Source: an uncultured Clostridia bacterium (GTDB taxonomy: Bacteria > Bacillota > Clostridia > Christensenellales > Borkfalkiaceae). From it: 64,000 nt of DNA. The DNA is taken from the NCBI GenBank assembly GCA_944327625.1, contig CALVHL010000006.1, positions 1-64,000 on the forward strand, in the 5' to 3' direction. Below, piece after piece: positions 35,714-43,983 of the stretch. The translations under genes and the position numbers were made by a program. The notes under the pieces are model-generated. The model worked only from the letters and a program-made list of their open reading frames with translations, did no database searches and was not told where the DNA came from. How positions within the stretch are numbered: the first letter of the stretch is position 1; every line of letters begins with the position of its first letter.

Positions 35714-38110
35714 TTATTTACCTGCCTTCTTTGCCTTCTTCTTGCTCTTTTCGGCAGCCATTACCTCGTCGATGTCGCCCTTGTCCTTAGGTCTTACGAC
35801 TATGAGCACGACGAGCGCGATGAGGCAGACGCCGCTTATCGAAAGCAGTATGACTGCCGCGAGGTTATCCTCAACCCAGGTGTCCTCACCCTTGAGCGCG
35901 GTCGTCTCGACGGAGGCGACTACCGACGCGTAAGAGGTCGTCTTGACCTGAGTGCGGTTGTCGGTTATCGTCAGTTCGACGACGTAATATTCGCTCGTAG
36001 CCGACTGGGGCACGAAGGTGACGCTCGTGGCGTTCCACTCGTAAGCGCTCATCTCCTCGTAATAGGAATCGTTCTCGTTGAGCTCGGAAGCGGGCTTAAT
36101 CGTCGTGAAATACTGGCGCGTCGTGGCGTCGCTGATGAGTTCCCTCACGCAGGCGACGAACTCGTCATAGGTGTAGGTCTTGCCGAGTTCGGCATAAATT
36201 CTGTCTCTGTCGAAGGTGTAGAGCTTATAGCTCGTCGTGTAGGTGTTAGAAACGCCGTTTATGTCGAAGGAAACGCCGCTGTAACTCGTGCCGACGTAGG
36301 CGAGCGCGAGGTCTTCGGCATCTTCGCTGGTCGCGGGCTTGTAGGAGACGTCAAACTCGAAGAAAGGCAAAAGCTCGGAATATTCCTCGTCCCAGATGTC
36401 GCCCGTCTCTATCTCCTTCCAGACGAGATTGCCCTCGTCGTCGACGTCGGGATAGCGCATTGCAGAGCCGAATTCGTCGGTGACGAAGATGGTAAATCTG
36501 TAGGTCACGTCGGGCTGGGTGAGCGCGATGGAGAGATTGTTGCTTGCGAGCGAGGTCGTCGAACCGCTCGTCTTTGCCTTATAGTAAATCGAATAGGTGA
36601 GGTCGGTGGGATAGAGATATTCGTCTACCGCATAGTCGAACGCGGGAAGATAGAAATAGTTTTCGCTGCCCGCATAGAGCTTGCCGTCTTCGAGCTTTGC
36701 GATCGCCTCGTCAATCTTTGCCTGATATTCTTCCTCTATCTCGGTTATCTTCTGCTTGTACTGTTCGAGCGTGGTGACGTTCTCGTCGGCATAGGTCACG
36801 CCGTTCTTGCCGTCGATGAGTTTGAGGAAATTCTCGTTGCCCGTAGACTCAACGCCCTTGATGTCGGCGATGTTGACGAGGGCTTCCTCGCCTGCGTACC
36901 AATCGACGAATACGTTAGCCGACTGTGCGGAAGAACCGCTGACGTCGGATATGGTGTAATAGATCTTGACAAGTCCGTAAACCCTGTTGCCGTCCTCGTC
37001 GTTGATGTACTGCGACGGAACGAAGGTGTCGTCGTCCCTTATAACCCTTATTTCGGAGCTGGAAGTGACGGTCGTATACTTGGGAAGCGTTGCCTCGTCT
37101 TCCTCGTCCTCCGCCGAATTTGTTGCGGCGTATTCAAAGTTCTCCGCCTTGTACTGGTCGCCCGAGAGCACGTAGAAATAGGAGGTCGAACGGGGCGAGG
37201 ATGCGAGCACGTCTATGAGCACGAAGTCGAAGTCATAGCTCGTGCCGTATTCGACGTAGGCGGGCGTCGAGGTGAAGCACATTACGGGAGGCTGATTGTC
37301 GATAACCTGCGTATAGTTATCGCCGCCGTCCTGGTCGTAGAGCTCGAAGGACTGGCCGTTGAGTTCGTACAGCTTCATCTCCGCCACGGCGTCCTCGGCG
37401 TCGTCGGCAAACTTCGCGCTGAACGTCAGGGGGGTTGCCGCCTTGTCGCCGCTCGATACGTACTTTGCGTATGGCTTATACACGTTGACAAATTCGGCAT
37501 TGCCCGAAACGCCGTCCGAAGATACCTCTACCGTATAGGTGCCCTCCGAGAAGGAGCGGAACGCAATGGTGAAGCGGGCGTTTTCGGCAAGGTTGTAGTT
37601 GCCGACGAGCGTCCTCGTCGCGTCGCTCTCGTCCGACTGTGCGACATAGACGCTTATCTTTTCGCCGTCGGGCACGAAGATGAGGAAGTTCTGGCTTACC
37701 TTATCCTCGCTTGCCACGTACTGCTGCGACTGGAAACCGATGGTATAGCTTTCAAAGTCGGTGCTTGCAAAGCCGATTACCATGGAGAAATATCTGTCCT
37801 GATATGCGCCCGTCTCGCCTTCTTCGGAAGCCGACTTCCAGAAATATGCGAGGTTCTTGCGGTAGGTGACCTTCTGGTCCTCGCCTATCCTGAACATGGT
37901 GTAGGCGTGGCTTTCGCCCTCCCCGTCTTCTTCGAGGCCGTAGGTGACTTCCGCGCCGCGCACGGAGGTGTAGAACACGTTTGCGCCGTTGACGGTCACG
38001 TAGCGGTCAGCCGCATACGCGGTCGAGGGTGCGAACATTATCGCCGCAGCGATGAGGAACATCAGCACCGCCGTCAGCAATGTAATAATCGAAATCTTAT
38101 ATCTTTTCAT
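35714..38110 (-). CDS. Membrane-anchored surface protein, unknown
   Basis: 798 residues. N-terminal signal peptide ('ISIITLLTAVLMFLIAAAIMFAPSTAYA'), a long acidic ectodomain rich in Tyr, Ser, Thr and beta-strand patterns, a short coiled coil ('YKQKITEIEEEYQAKIDEAI', ~455-475) and a C-terminal helix ('AVILLSISGVCLIALVVLIVV') followed by a Lys-rich cytosolic tail. The layout suggests a wall-spanning surface protein with Ig- or cadherin-like modules. No catalytic motif. No SD is seen although a ~35-nt leader is predicted. Confidence 0.8.
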   Translation of the reverse strand: MKRYKISIITLLTAVLMFLIAAAIMFAPSTAYAADRYVTVNGANVFYTSVRGAEVTYGLEEDGEGESHAYTMFRIGEDQKVTYRKNLAYFWKSASEEGETGAYQDRYFSMVIGFASTDFESYTIGFQSQQYVASEDKVSQNFLIFVPDGEKISVYVAQSDESDATRTLVGNYNLAENARFTIAFRSFSEGTYTVEVSSDGVSGNAEFVNVYKPYAKYVSSGDKAATPLTFSAKFADDAEDAVAEMKLYELNGQSFELYDQDGGDNYTQVIDNQPPVMCFTSTPAYVEYGTSYDFDFVLIDVLASSPRSTSYFYVLSGDQYKAENFEYAATNSAEDEEDEATLPKYTTVTSSSEIRVIRDDDTFVPSQYINDEDGNRVYGLVKIYYTISDVSGSSAQSANVFVDWYAGEEALVNIADIKGVESTGNENFLKLIDGKNGVTYADENVTTLEQYKQKITEIEEEYQAKIDEAIAKLEDGKLYAGSENYFYLPAFDYAVDEYLYPTDLTYSIYYKAKTSGSTTSLASNNLSIALTQPDVTYRFTIFVTDEFGSAMRYPDVDDEGNLVWKEIETGDIWDEEYSELLPFFEFDVSYKPATSEDAEDLALAYVGTSYSGVSFDINGVSNTYTTSYKLYTFDRDRIYAELGKTYTYDEFVACVRELISDATTRQYFTTIKPASELNENDSYYEEMSAYEWNATSVTFVPQSATSEYYVVELTITDNRTQVKTTSYASVVASVETTALKGEDTWVEDNLAAVILLSISGVCLIALVVLIVVRPKDKGDIDEVMAAEKSKKKAKKAGK

Positions 38111-38151
38111 CTTATAAAAACCCTAAGATTATTTTTCGGAATAGCTTTTCA

Positions 38152-38180
38152 ATTTTACAATAAGGAGCAGGGTTTGTCAA
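38152..38180 (-). promoter_or_regulatory. Promoter of the 798-residue surface protein gene
   Basis: Minus strand TTGACA (38180-38175), 17 bp, TAAAAT (38157-38152). Confidence 0.72.
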
Positions 38181-38244
38181 TAAGATTGCCTTGCGCCTTA
38201 ACTTTTTTCACAATATTTTGAACTTTTAATGAGGTTTCAGCCGC

Positions 38245-38934
38245 TCAGATCTCTATTTTAAAGCGTTTCCACACGCCTTCGTCGACGGGCGGCTCTGCCT
38301 TGAAGCACATCTTTTCGCCCGTCGTGGGGTGCGTGAACCTTAAAAGATACGCCCAGAGAGCAAGCTTGCCCTTGACCGCGCGCTCGCCGCCGTAGCGCAT
38401 ATCGCCGTACACGGGACAGTTGATTGCCGACATCTGCACCCTTATCTGGTGCGTCCTGCCCGTATGCAGATTTATCTCGACGAGCGACAGCCCGTCCTTC
38501 TCCTCCAAGAGGTTATAGTCGAGCGAGGCGAACTTCGCGCCCTCCTCCGACTGAGTACAGACGTAGACGGTATTGTTTACCGTGTTCTTTCTGAGATAGT
38601 TTTCGAGCGTAGCCGACGGCTTGCCGGGAACGCCGCAGAGCACGGCGAGATATTTCTTGCCGAACCCGCCCGTCTTCATCTGCTCGGTGAGCCGCGCCGC
38701 CGCCTTGCTGGTCTTGGCGTAGACCATAACGCCGCCCGTCGGCCTGTCGAGCCTGTGCACCAGCCCGACGAACGCATTGCCCTGCTTGTCGTATTTCTGC
38801 TTTATGTAGCGTTTTACGCAGTCGAGCAGGTTGTCGTCGCCGCTCTCGTCGGGACAGCAGGCAATGTTCTGCGGTTTGAGCACGACTATTATGTGATTGT
38901 CCTCGTAAATGACTGTCAGATCCTTATCTTCCAT
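38245..38934 (-). CDS. RluA-family pseudouridine synthase
   Basis: 229 residues from the ATG at 38934; the frame runs further upstream, but the family sequence starts here ('LTVIYEDNHIIVVLKPQNIACCPDE'). The catalytic motif is 'GLVHRLDRPTGGVMVYAKT', with the Asp of HRLD, and 'HTGRTHQIRVQMS' follows. There is no S4 domain, as in the short RluA/RluC-like branch. It isomerises uridine in rRNA or tRNA; the site is not predictable. It follows the methyltransferase gene by 25 bp, giving a two-gene RNA-modification unit. Confidence 0.9.
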   Translation of the reverse strand: MEDKDLTVIYEDNHIIVVLKPQNIACCPDESGDDNLLDCVKRYIKQKYDKQGNAFVGLVHRLDRPTGGVMVYAKTSKAAARLTEQMKTGGFGKKYLAVLCGVPGKPSATLENYLRKNTVNNTVYVCTQSEEGAKFASLDYNLLEEKDGLSLVEINLHTGRTHQIRVQMSAINCPVYGDMRYGGERAVKGKLALWAYLLRFTHPTTGEKMCFKAEPPVDEGVWKRFKIEI

Positions 38935-38959
38935 AAAAATTAACCGTTGAATGAATTTT

Positions 38960-39844
38960 TCAGCCGCGCGCGTCGCCGAAGGTATGCAGTCCGCTCGCCC
39001 CGCACGGAAGGGGAATACCCTCGTCGGTGGGCAGGCACACCTCGTAAGACTGCGTATTGCCGCCCCTGCCCGCAAGCCTGAGCGTCAGAATATTGTTGAG
39101 CACGGTGGGTTGAAGCCCCGTCGTGTAGCTGTTCAGAAGCACGAAAAGCGGATCGTCGGAGAGCACTTCGGAGCACAGCCCGACGAAATCGTACAGCGAG
39201 TCCTCTATCTTCCACATCTCGCCGCCCGGGCCCCTGCCGTAGCTGGGGGGATCCATGATTATCGCGTCGTAGCGGTTGCCCCGCCTTATCTCGCGCCGCA
39301 CGAACTTGGCGCAGTCGTCGACTATGTAGCGTATGCCGCTGTCTATGCCCGAAAGTCTGGCGTTTTCGCCCGCCCGCTCGACCATGCCCTTGGCTGCGTC
39401 GACGTGGCAGACCTCAGCGCCCGCCTTGGCACAGGCGACGGTCGCGCCGCCCGTATAGGCAAAGAGGTTCAAGACCTTTACAGGTCTGTCGCCGCGCTTT
39501 TCCTTAGCAGAGGAAATAATCTGTCGCATTGCGTCCCAGTTTACCGCCTGCTCGGGGAAAAGCCCCGTATGCTTGAAGCCCATCGGCTTGACGAGAAAGC
39601 TTAAATCGCCGTAGTTTATCTGCCATTCGGCGGGAAAATTCTTTCTTATTTCCCAGCCCCCGCCGCCCTTTTCGCTGCGGTGGTAGACGGCGTTTATGTT
39701 CTTATCCGCATAGAGGTCGACCGAACTTTTCCAGATAACCTGGGGATCGGGGCGGAGCAGAGTGACCTCGCCCCACCTTTCGAGCTTCATTCCGTCGCCC
39801 GTCGCCAATATGCGATAATCTTTCCAGCTGCCTGCAATCTTCAT
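38960..39844 (-). CDS. RlmI/RlmK-like class I rRNA methyltransferase
   Basis: 294 residues, SAM-dependent. Motif I 'VKVLNLFAYTGGATVA', acidic motif 'VCHVDAAKGMVERA', and motif IV 'YDAIIMDPPSYGRGPGG', the DPPSF/Y signature of the RlmI family that makes m5C in 23S rRNA. The PUA domain of classic RlmI is absent; the protein starts with a short beta region. The mRNA should be leaderless: the -10 box ends 7 nt before the ATG and there is no SD. Confidence 0.85.
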   Translation of the reverse strand: MKIAGSWKDYRILATGDGMKLERWGEVTLLRPDPQVIWKSSVDLYADKNINAVYHRSEKGGGGWEIRKNFPAEWQINYGDLSFLVKPMGFKHTGLFPEQAVNWDAMRQIISSAKEKRGDRPVKVLNLFAYTGGATVACAKAGAEVCHVDAAKGMVERAGENARLSGIDSGIRYIVDDCAKFVRREIRRGNRYDAIIMDPPSYGRGPGGEMWKIEDSLYDFVGLCSEVLSDDPLFVLLNSYTTGLQPTVLNNILTLRLAGRGGNTQSYEVCLPTDEGIPLPCGASGLHTFGDARG

Positions 39845-39851
39845 AAATTCA

Positions 39852-39880
39852 ATTATAGAAGATTATATAAAAAATGTAAA
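39852..39880 (-). promoter_or_regulatory. Promoter of the RlmI-like gene, leaderless geometry
   Basis: Minus strand TTTACA (39880-39875), 17 bp, TATAAT (39857-39852). Predicted start 39845; the ATG begins at 39844. Confidence 0.75.
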
Positions 39881-39949
39881 GCAAAAATCACGCCAAAAAC
39901 TTGCGCGAAGGGCAGTTATTGCCGCCATTTCCGCCTTTTTGCGACCGAC

Positions 39950-39985
39950 GAAGAAAGGGCGCGGAGAGCTTCCGCCCTCCGCGCC
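39950..39985 (-). terminator. Terminator of the phage head cassette
   Basis: GGCGCGGAG / CTCCGCGCC hairpin (39958-39985), then CCTTTCTT in the minus direction, 29 bp after the last cassette gene. Confidence 0.7.
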
Positions 39986-40013
39986 CCGCTCCCGCCGCAG
40001 TGCGGCACAAGGC

Positions 40014-40517
40014 TCAGCTTTCGTTCGCCAGCGAGGCGAAATAGTTGAACAGCGTATTGTAATAACTGCCGAGGTAGTCGAGCGCCACCTCGTCGGCGGC
40101 GAGCAGCGCAAGCCGCTCGTTGGGATCTTCTATTGTGAGGTAGTAGTCCCTGACCTGAATGTAGCGTTCGAGATAGCTCAGTTCATAGTCGACGAGATAG
40201 CCCGAATCGTCGCTGCCGCTGTCGCCCGTCTCGCCGCCCGAAGTCGGCTCGCCGAGGCTCATGTTGAACATCAGCTGTTCTTTGAGAATTTCAACCTGAT
40301 AGTTGTATTCCGCCGTCAGTTCTGCCTCCACCGCCGCATACAGCGACGAGTCGAAGACGTTGTTGTTGAGCGTTATCCTGCGGTATTCGGCGAGCTCGCT
40401 TTCAAGCTTGTGTTTGAGCTCGTTCTTGTTCTGCTGCGCCGTCCTCAGAAGTTTTAGCCTGACGGTCTCCAGCTCCTCCACTTCGGCTTCGGTAATGTCG
40501 ATTATGTCGAAAGTCAT
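40014..40517 (-). CDS. Last gene of phage head cassette, unknown helical protein
   Basis: 167 residues from ATG 40517, which overlaps the previous stop (ATGA) and has GGGAGGTGA upstream. The sequence is acidic, with long predicted helices ('EVEELETVRLKLLRTAQQNKNELKHKLESELAEY') and a Gly/Ser/Asp linker around residues 105-120. Position at the end of a head-assembly operon suggests a tail-accessory, needle or internal virion protein, but no family is recognised. Confidence 0.7.
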   Translation of the reverse strand: MTFDIIDITEAEVEELETVRLKLLRTAQQNKNELKHKLESELAEYRRITLNNNVFDSSLYAAVEAELTAEYNYQVEILKEQLMFNMSLGEPTSGGETGDSGSDDSGYLVDYELSYLERYIQVRDYYLTIEDPNERLALLAADEVALDYLGSYYNTLFNYFASLANES

Positions 40518-41800
40518 GCCGTCACCTCCCATTCGGCTTCGAGGCGGTCGACGTCACATTCGCCGCTGACGACGAAGGTGAACGAACTGCCGCGCATTCC
40601 CGCGCGGTGCTGTCCGAAGCCCGCAAAGGCGCGCTCCGTTCCGTCGGCGCACACCGTCACGGTGCAGTCGCCCGTGCCCGAGACGAATACGCTTTTAAGC
40701 GTCTTGATCCCGCCCGTGCCGAGGTCATAGTCCTTGGAAGTCCAGCGCTTGAGCATGTCGCCGCCGCCGAACATATCGCTCATGAAATAGGTGCTCTTGA
40801 AGCAGTGCGCGCCCTGCCCGTCGCGCCAGAAGTTGTCGACGTTTTCGCCGAACAGCGCGGTATATCCCGTGACGAGATCGTATTCGAGCACGTAGCTGTT
40901 GGTCGAAAGGCGCGTCTTGCACTCGAAATACAGATACCTGTCCTCGTACGCCGAGGGGCGAGCGAAGGAGTGCAATCCCTCCTTTCTGACGGGCGTGACG
41001 TTCCTGAGCGCCGAGCCGTCGAAGCTGAATATGCTCTCGCCAGCCGCGAAGAACAGCTTGTCGTCGCAGGCGACGGCGTAGGGGTTGGACATGGGTGCGC
41101 TGAACCCCGACGGCAGCGCATAGCCGACGGCGTAGTTGCGCGGATCGCCCAGAGCGCGGAGCACGGTTATGCCGTATTCCCTGAATACCACCACCCTGTC
41201 CTTGAAGGAATACATATTGACTATCTTGCCGAGCGAGGGATCGAGGCGGACATATCCCGCGCCGTCGGCGCTCTGCGTCCAGTCGTTGAGCGTCGTGCCC
41301 GACCACCGCACGAGGCTGTCCTCGGAATTATCGGCGACGAACAGCCGCTCGGCGTGGAAGCAGCCGCAGCGGGCGGTGAACGGCAGGTAGAGCTTTTCGA
41401 GGCTGGAAAGTCCGTTGACTATACATATCGTATTGCCGCCGACGAGGGTGAAAGTGCGCTCGCCGTCGTAGGCGGGAAAGCCCGAAAAGCGGACGTTCTT
41501 GCCGAGGTTGGCGATGAGCACGCTGAACTCGCTCATATCGTCGGTGAAGAAGGCATATACCTGCCCCGATTGCGCCGCGCCGTAGGTGTAGCCCGACGCG
41601 GTTGCGGGCACTACCCTGTCGAGGGCGGATATTCTGTACGAGGGCGAGGAACGCGCGAACGAGAAGGACGCCTCTATTCCCCCGTCGGTCTGCCTGTACC
41701 CGAAATTGGAATACGAATTGTCGTCGCCGTCGCCTATAATAGTCTTTCTGACGACGCTCGTCGCGAGAGTCGTCGGCGAACGGAGAGGGCGTATCCTCAT
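40514..41800 (-). CDS. Phage head-completion/stabilisation protein (P22 gp10-like, tentative)
   Basis: 428 residues from ATG 41800; the frame is longer, but this ATG overlaps the previous stop by 4 bp. The sequence is almost all beta: repeated short blades such as 'VVVFREYGITVLRALGD', 'DKLFFAAGESIFSFDGSAL' and 'NSYVLEYDLVTGYTALFGENV', suggesting a beta-propeller. P22 gp10, which plugs the portal after packaging, has a similar size and place downstream of the gp4-type adaptor. Assignment rests on order and fold pattern, not on a clear motif. Confidence 0.6.
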   Translation of the reverse strand: MRIRPLRSPTTLATSVVRKTIIGDGDDNSYSNFGYRQTDGGIEASFSFARSSPSYRISALDRVVPATASGYTYGAAQSGQVYAFFTDDMSEFSVLIANLGKNVRFSGFPAYDGERTFTLVGGNTICIVNGLSSLEKLYLPFTARCGCFHAERLFVADNSEDSLVRWSGTTLNDWTQSADGAGYVRLDPSLGKIVNMYSFKDRVVVFREYGITVLRALGDPRNYAVGYALPSGFSAPMSNPYAVACDDKLFFAAGESIFSFDGSALRNVTPVRKEGLHSFARPSAYEDRYLYFECKTRLSTNSYVLEYDLVTGYTALFGENVDNFWRDGQGAHCFKSTYFMSDMFGGGDMLKRWTSKDYDLGTGGIKTLKSVFVSGTGDCTVTVCADGTERAFAGFGQHRAGMRGSSFTFVVSGECDVDRLEAEWEVTA

Positions 41801-42357
41801 ATCCACCTCCTCGGCGGTATTCTGCCGCGCACGGGGCTGCGGGCAAGCAGCAGCTCGATCTCCGCCCTGTACCGCCCCTCCCACATCTGCGAGGAAGCGG
41901 CGTCGCCGAGGACGAGGTAATATTCCGCCGCCATACCGTAGGTCACGAGCCTTTCGCCCACGTCGAATACGGGATAGGAAAACTTGTCATCTTCGTCGAG
42001 TTTTGAGGGCGCATACTCGTACTCGACGGTTATTTCGGGCGCGTCGGCGACGAGATAGTCGGGCAATATGTGCCAGGCAACCGCCTTTTTGCCGCTTCTT
42101 ACCCTGTTTATCCTGACGGGCGGCTTGGTGAACAGCGCAAAGGCGTATCTGCCGTCGTCGGATGCCATATCCTCGGAATAGCCGAGGGGGAAATACCCCC
42201 TCGCCAACTCGTCCGTGACAGCGTTGAGATAGGTCAGAAGCGCGCGTTTGAGCCTTGTCGTCTCATCGGTGAGCGTGCCCCCTTCCTCGACTGCGTCGGC
42301 GGCGTCCTCACGCCCGACCAGACGCATCGCGCTGATTATAACTTCCTTTACCGTCAT
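41797..42357 (-). CDS. Phage head-tail adaptor (P22 gp4-like, tentative)
   Basis: 186 residues. The helical N-terminus 'VKEVIISAMRLVGREDAADAV' and 'LKRALLTYLNAVTDELARGYFPLGYSE' resemble portal-ring adaptor proteins. The C-terminus is basic. SD AAGGAGG. It sits between the capsid gene and the beta-propeller gene, the position of the adaptor in P22-type operons. Confidence 0.65.
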   Translation of the reverse strand: MTVKEVIISAMRLVGREDAADAVEEGGTLTDETTRLKRALLTYLNAVTDELARGYFPLGYSEDMASDDGRYAFALFTKPPVRINRVRSGKKAVAWHILPDYLVADAPEITVEYEYAPSKLDEDDKFSYPVFDVGERLVTYGMAAEYYLVLGDAASSQMWEGRYRAEIELLLARSPVRGRIPPRRWI

Positions 42358-42372
42358 AACGCCTCCTTAAAC

Positions 42373-43518
42373 TCAGCTGAGCACGATAGCGCCCTGAGCG
42401 CAGGGGCGCTTGCACACGAGCTCGGCATACTTCACGAGCGTGGCGGAATATGCCGCCTTGCCCGCAACCTGACGAAGAATTCTGCCGCCCTCGTCCTCTA
42501 TCCACGCCCAGTCGCACAGCTGATTGAGCGCGAAGTCGTCGGTGTTGACGAAGTAAATTCTGTCGTCGGGGCAGAACTTGTCAGCATAGACGGGCACGTC
42601 GTTGATGACTATGCTCGAATAGCCCGCCGCTATGTCTGCGGTGTTGACTATGCGGCGGCTGGACGACATGAGCGCGGCAATCTTCTTCCTTATCTTGTGA
42701 GAGCAGAGTATCATGTTGACCTTGCCGTCGTTGCTCTCCTCCAAGCCGTCGATGACGTCGATGAGGTCGCTTTCGGCAAGCGAGGCGAGCGCAACCGTCT
42801 TGACGTAGGGCTTGAAGTAGGGTTCGTCCGCCTTGGTATGCCCGTAGAGCGAAGTGCCGTCGAATATGCCCGCAAGTCCGATGAGCTCTTTATTTTCCGC
42901 GCCGACTATGGTTATCTTTTCGCCGCCCGAGAAGGTGGACGAGGCAAAGTCATGCTCGACGGTAATGGTCTTGGCGTCGACGTCGACGGCGGTTATGACC
43001 GTCTCTACGGGCGAGCTCAGCCCGACGTTTACGGTAAGTCCGACGAAATAACTCTTTGCCGAGTTGACGGCGAGCACTTTCGCAGATTTTTTGGACGTGA
43101 CGGTGCAGATAAGCCCGTTTCCGTCGCCGTAGAGCATTCTCGCGAAGTTGGCCTTAGCGCCCGCGACGAGCCCCTCCATCTCGGCGTTGAGAAGGTTTAC
43201 GAACGCGCCCGAGGTGTCGCCCGAAGCCCTCATCGCCTTGTCGGAAATTTCGATGGTGCCGTAGATATTTTTGAGGGGCAGCGTCACGCCGTAATAGCGG
43301 TTGCTTCTGGGCGAGGGCAGAGCGCCGTCCTCCGAGCCGGCCACAACCCCCTCCATAGAGCCCTTGGCAATGGCAAGTTTTACGTCCTTGCCGAAGACGT
43401 TTTCGCTGGTCTTGGCGATAGCGTTGAAGAAAGGCGAGACTTCGCCGTTGAGCTGTGCGCTGACCGCGTCGAGATAGTAGTCCTTCAATGCAGCGTCTGC
43501 ATTAGCAATAGTAATCAA
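42373..43518 (-). CDS. Phage major capsid protein
   Basis: 381 residues with a TTG start (GGGAGGAC upstream, just after the scaffold stop). The N-terminus 'ITIANADAALKDYYLDAVSAQLN' and the middle 'LKNIYGTIEISDKAMRASGDTSGAFVNLLNAEMEGL' match HK97-fold coat proteins of Clostridia podophages. 'RMLYGDGNGLI' follows. It should form the icosahedral shell together with the scaffold upstream. The reading frame is intact. Confidence 0.85.
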   Translation of the reverse strand: MITIANADAALKDYYLDAVSAQLNGEVSPFFNAIAKTSENVFGKDVKLAIAKGSMEGVVAGSEDGALPSPRSNRYYGVTLPLKNIYGTIEISDKAMRASGDTSGAFVNLLNAEMEGLVAGAKANFARMLYGDGNGLICTVTSKKSAKVLAVNSAKSYFVGLTVNVGLSSPVETVITAVDVDAKTITVEHDFASSTFSGGEKITIVGAENKELIGLAGIFDGTSLYGHTKADEPYFKPYVKTVALASLAESDLIDVIDGLEESNDGKVNMILCSHKIRKKIAALMSSSRRIVNTADIAAGYSSIVINDVPVYADKFCPDDRIYFVNTDDFALNQLCDWAWIEDEGGRILRQVAGKAAYSATLVKYAELVCKRPCAQGAIVLS

Positions 43519-43521
43519 TTA

Positions 43522-43983
43522 TTAGTCCTCCCTGTGATCGAAATAGTTTTTTGCAAGCAAGCCCGCTTCCTGTAAGTTCTTCGGGCTGACCTTGCGCGCG
43601 GCGACAACGCTGCCGCCGGTGACGAAGGGGACGCTGCGGCGGGCAAGCACGCCGGCGAGGTATTCCCCGATTATGGCGCTCTTTTGCTCGTCGCTTATTT
43701 CGGGCGGGGCAATCGCGCCCGCCTCCCCCTTTTCGGTAACCGCCTGCGGGGGAGCGCTTCCGTTATCCGCTATCGCGGACGGGGCATTCTCCTTTGCCGC
43801 TCTTTCAAGGTCTCTCAGCCGCTGACTGCGTCGGGTGAATTCAGCTTCGAGAGCCGTATAGGCGTCCATCAGGGCCTGCACGTCCCTGAATTTGCCGAGA
43901 TCTGCCGCGGCATCCTTCCTTTCCGCCGCTGCGGGTTCCGCCGTATTCGGCAATTCAGTCTTTTCTGTCAGGTTATCCGTCAT
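43522..43983 (-). CDS. Phage capsid scaffolding-like protein
   Basis: 153 residues, Ala/Glu/Lys-rich and low in hydrophobic content, with a central coiled-coil stretch ('DAYTALEAEFTRRSQRLRDLERAAKEN') and a Gly/Pro/Ala linker. Size, composition and position directly before the capsid gene fit a scaffold protein. Strong SD (CGGAGG). It starts inside the portal gene end (11-bp overlap). Confidence 0.7.
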   Translation of the reverse strand: MTDNLTEKTELPNTAEPAAAERKDAAADLGKFRDVQALMDAYTALEAEFTRRSQRLRDLERAAKENAPSAIADNGSAPPQAVTEKGEAGAIAPPEISDEQKSAIIGEYLAGVLARRSVPFVTGGSVVAARKVSPKNLQEAGLLAKNYFDHRED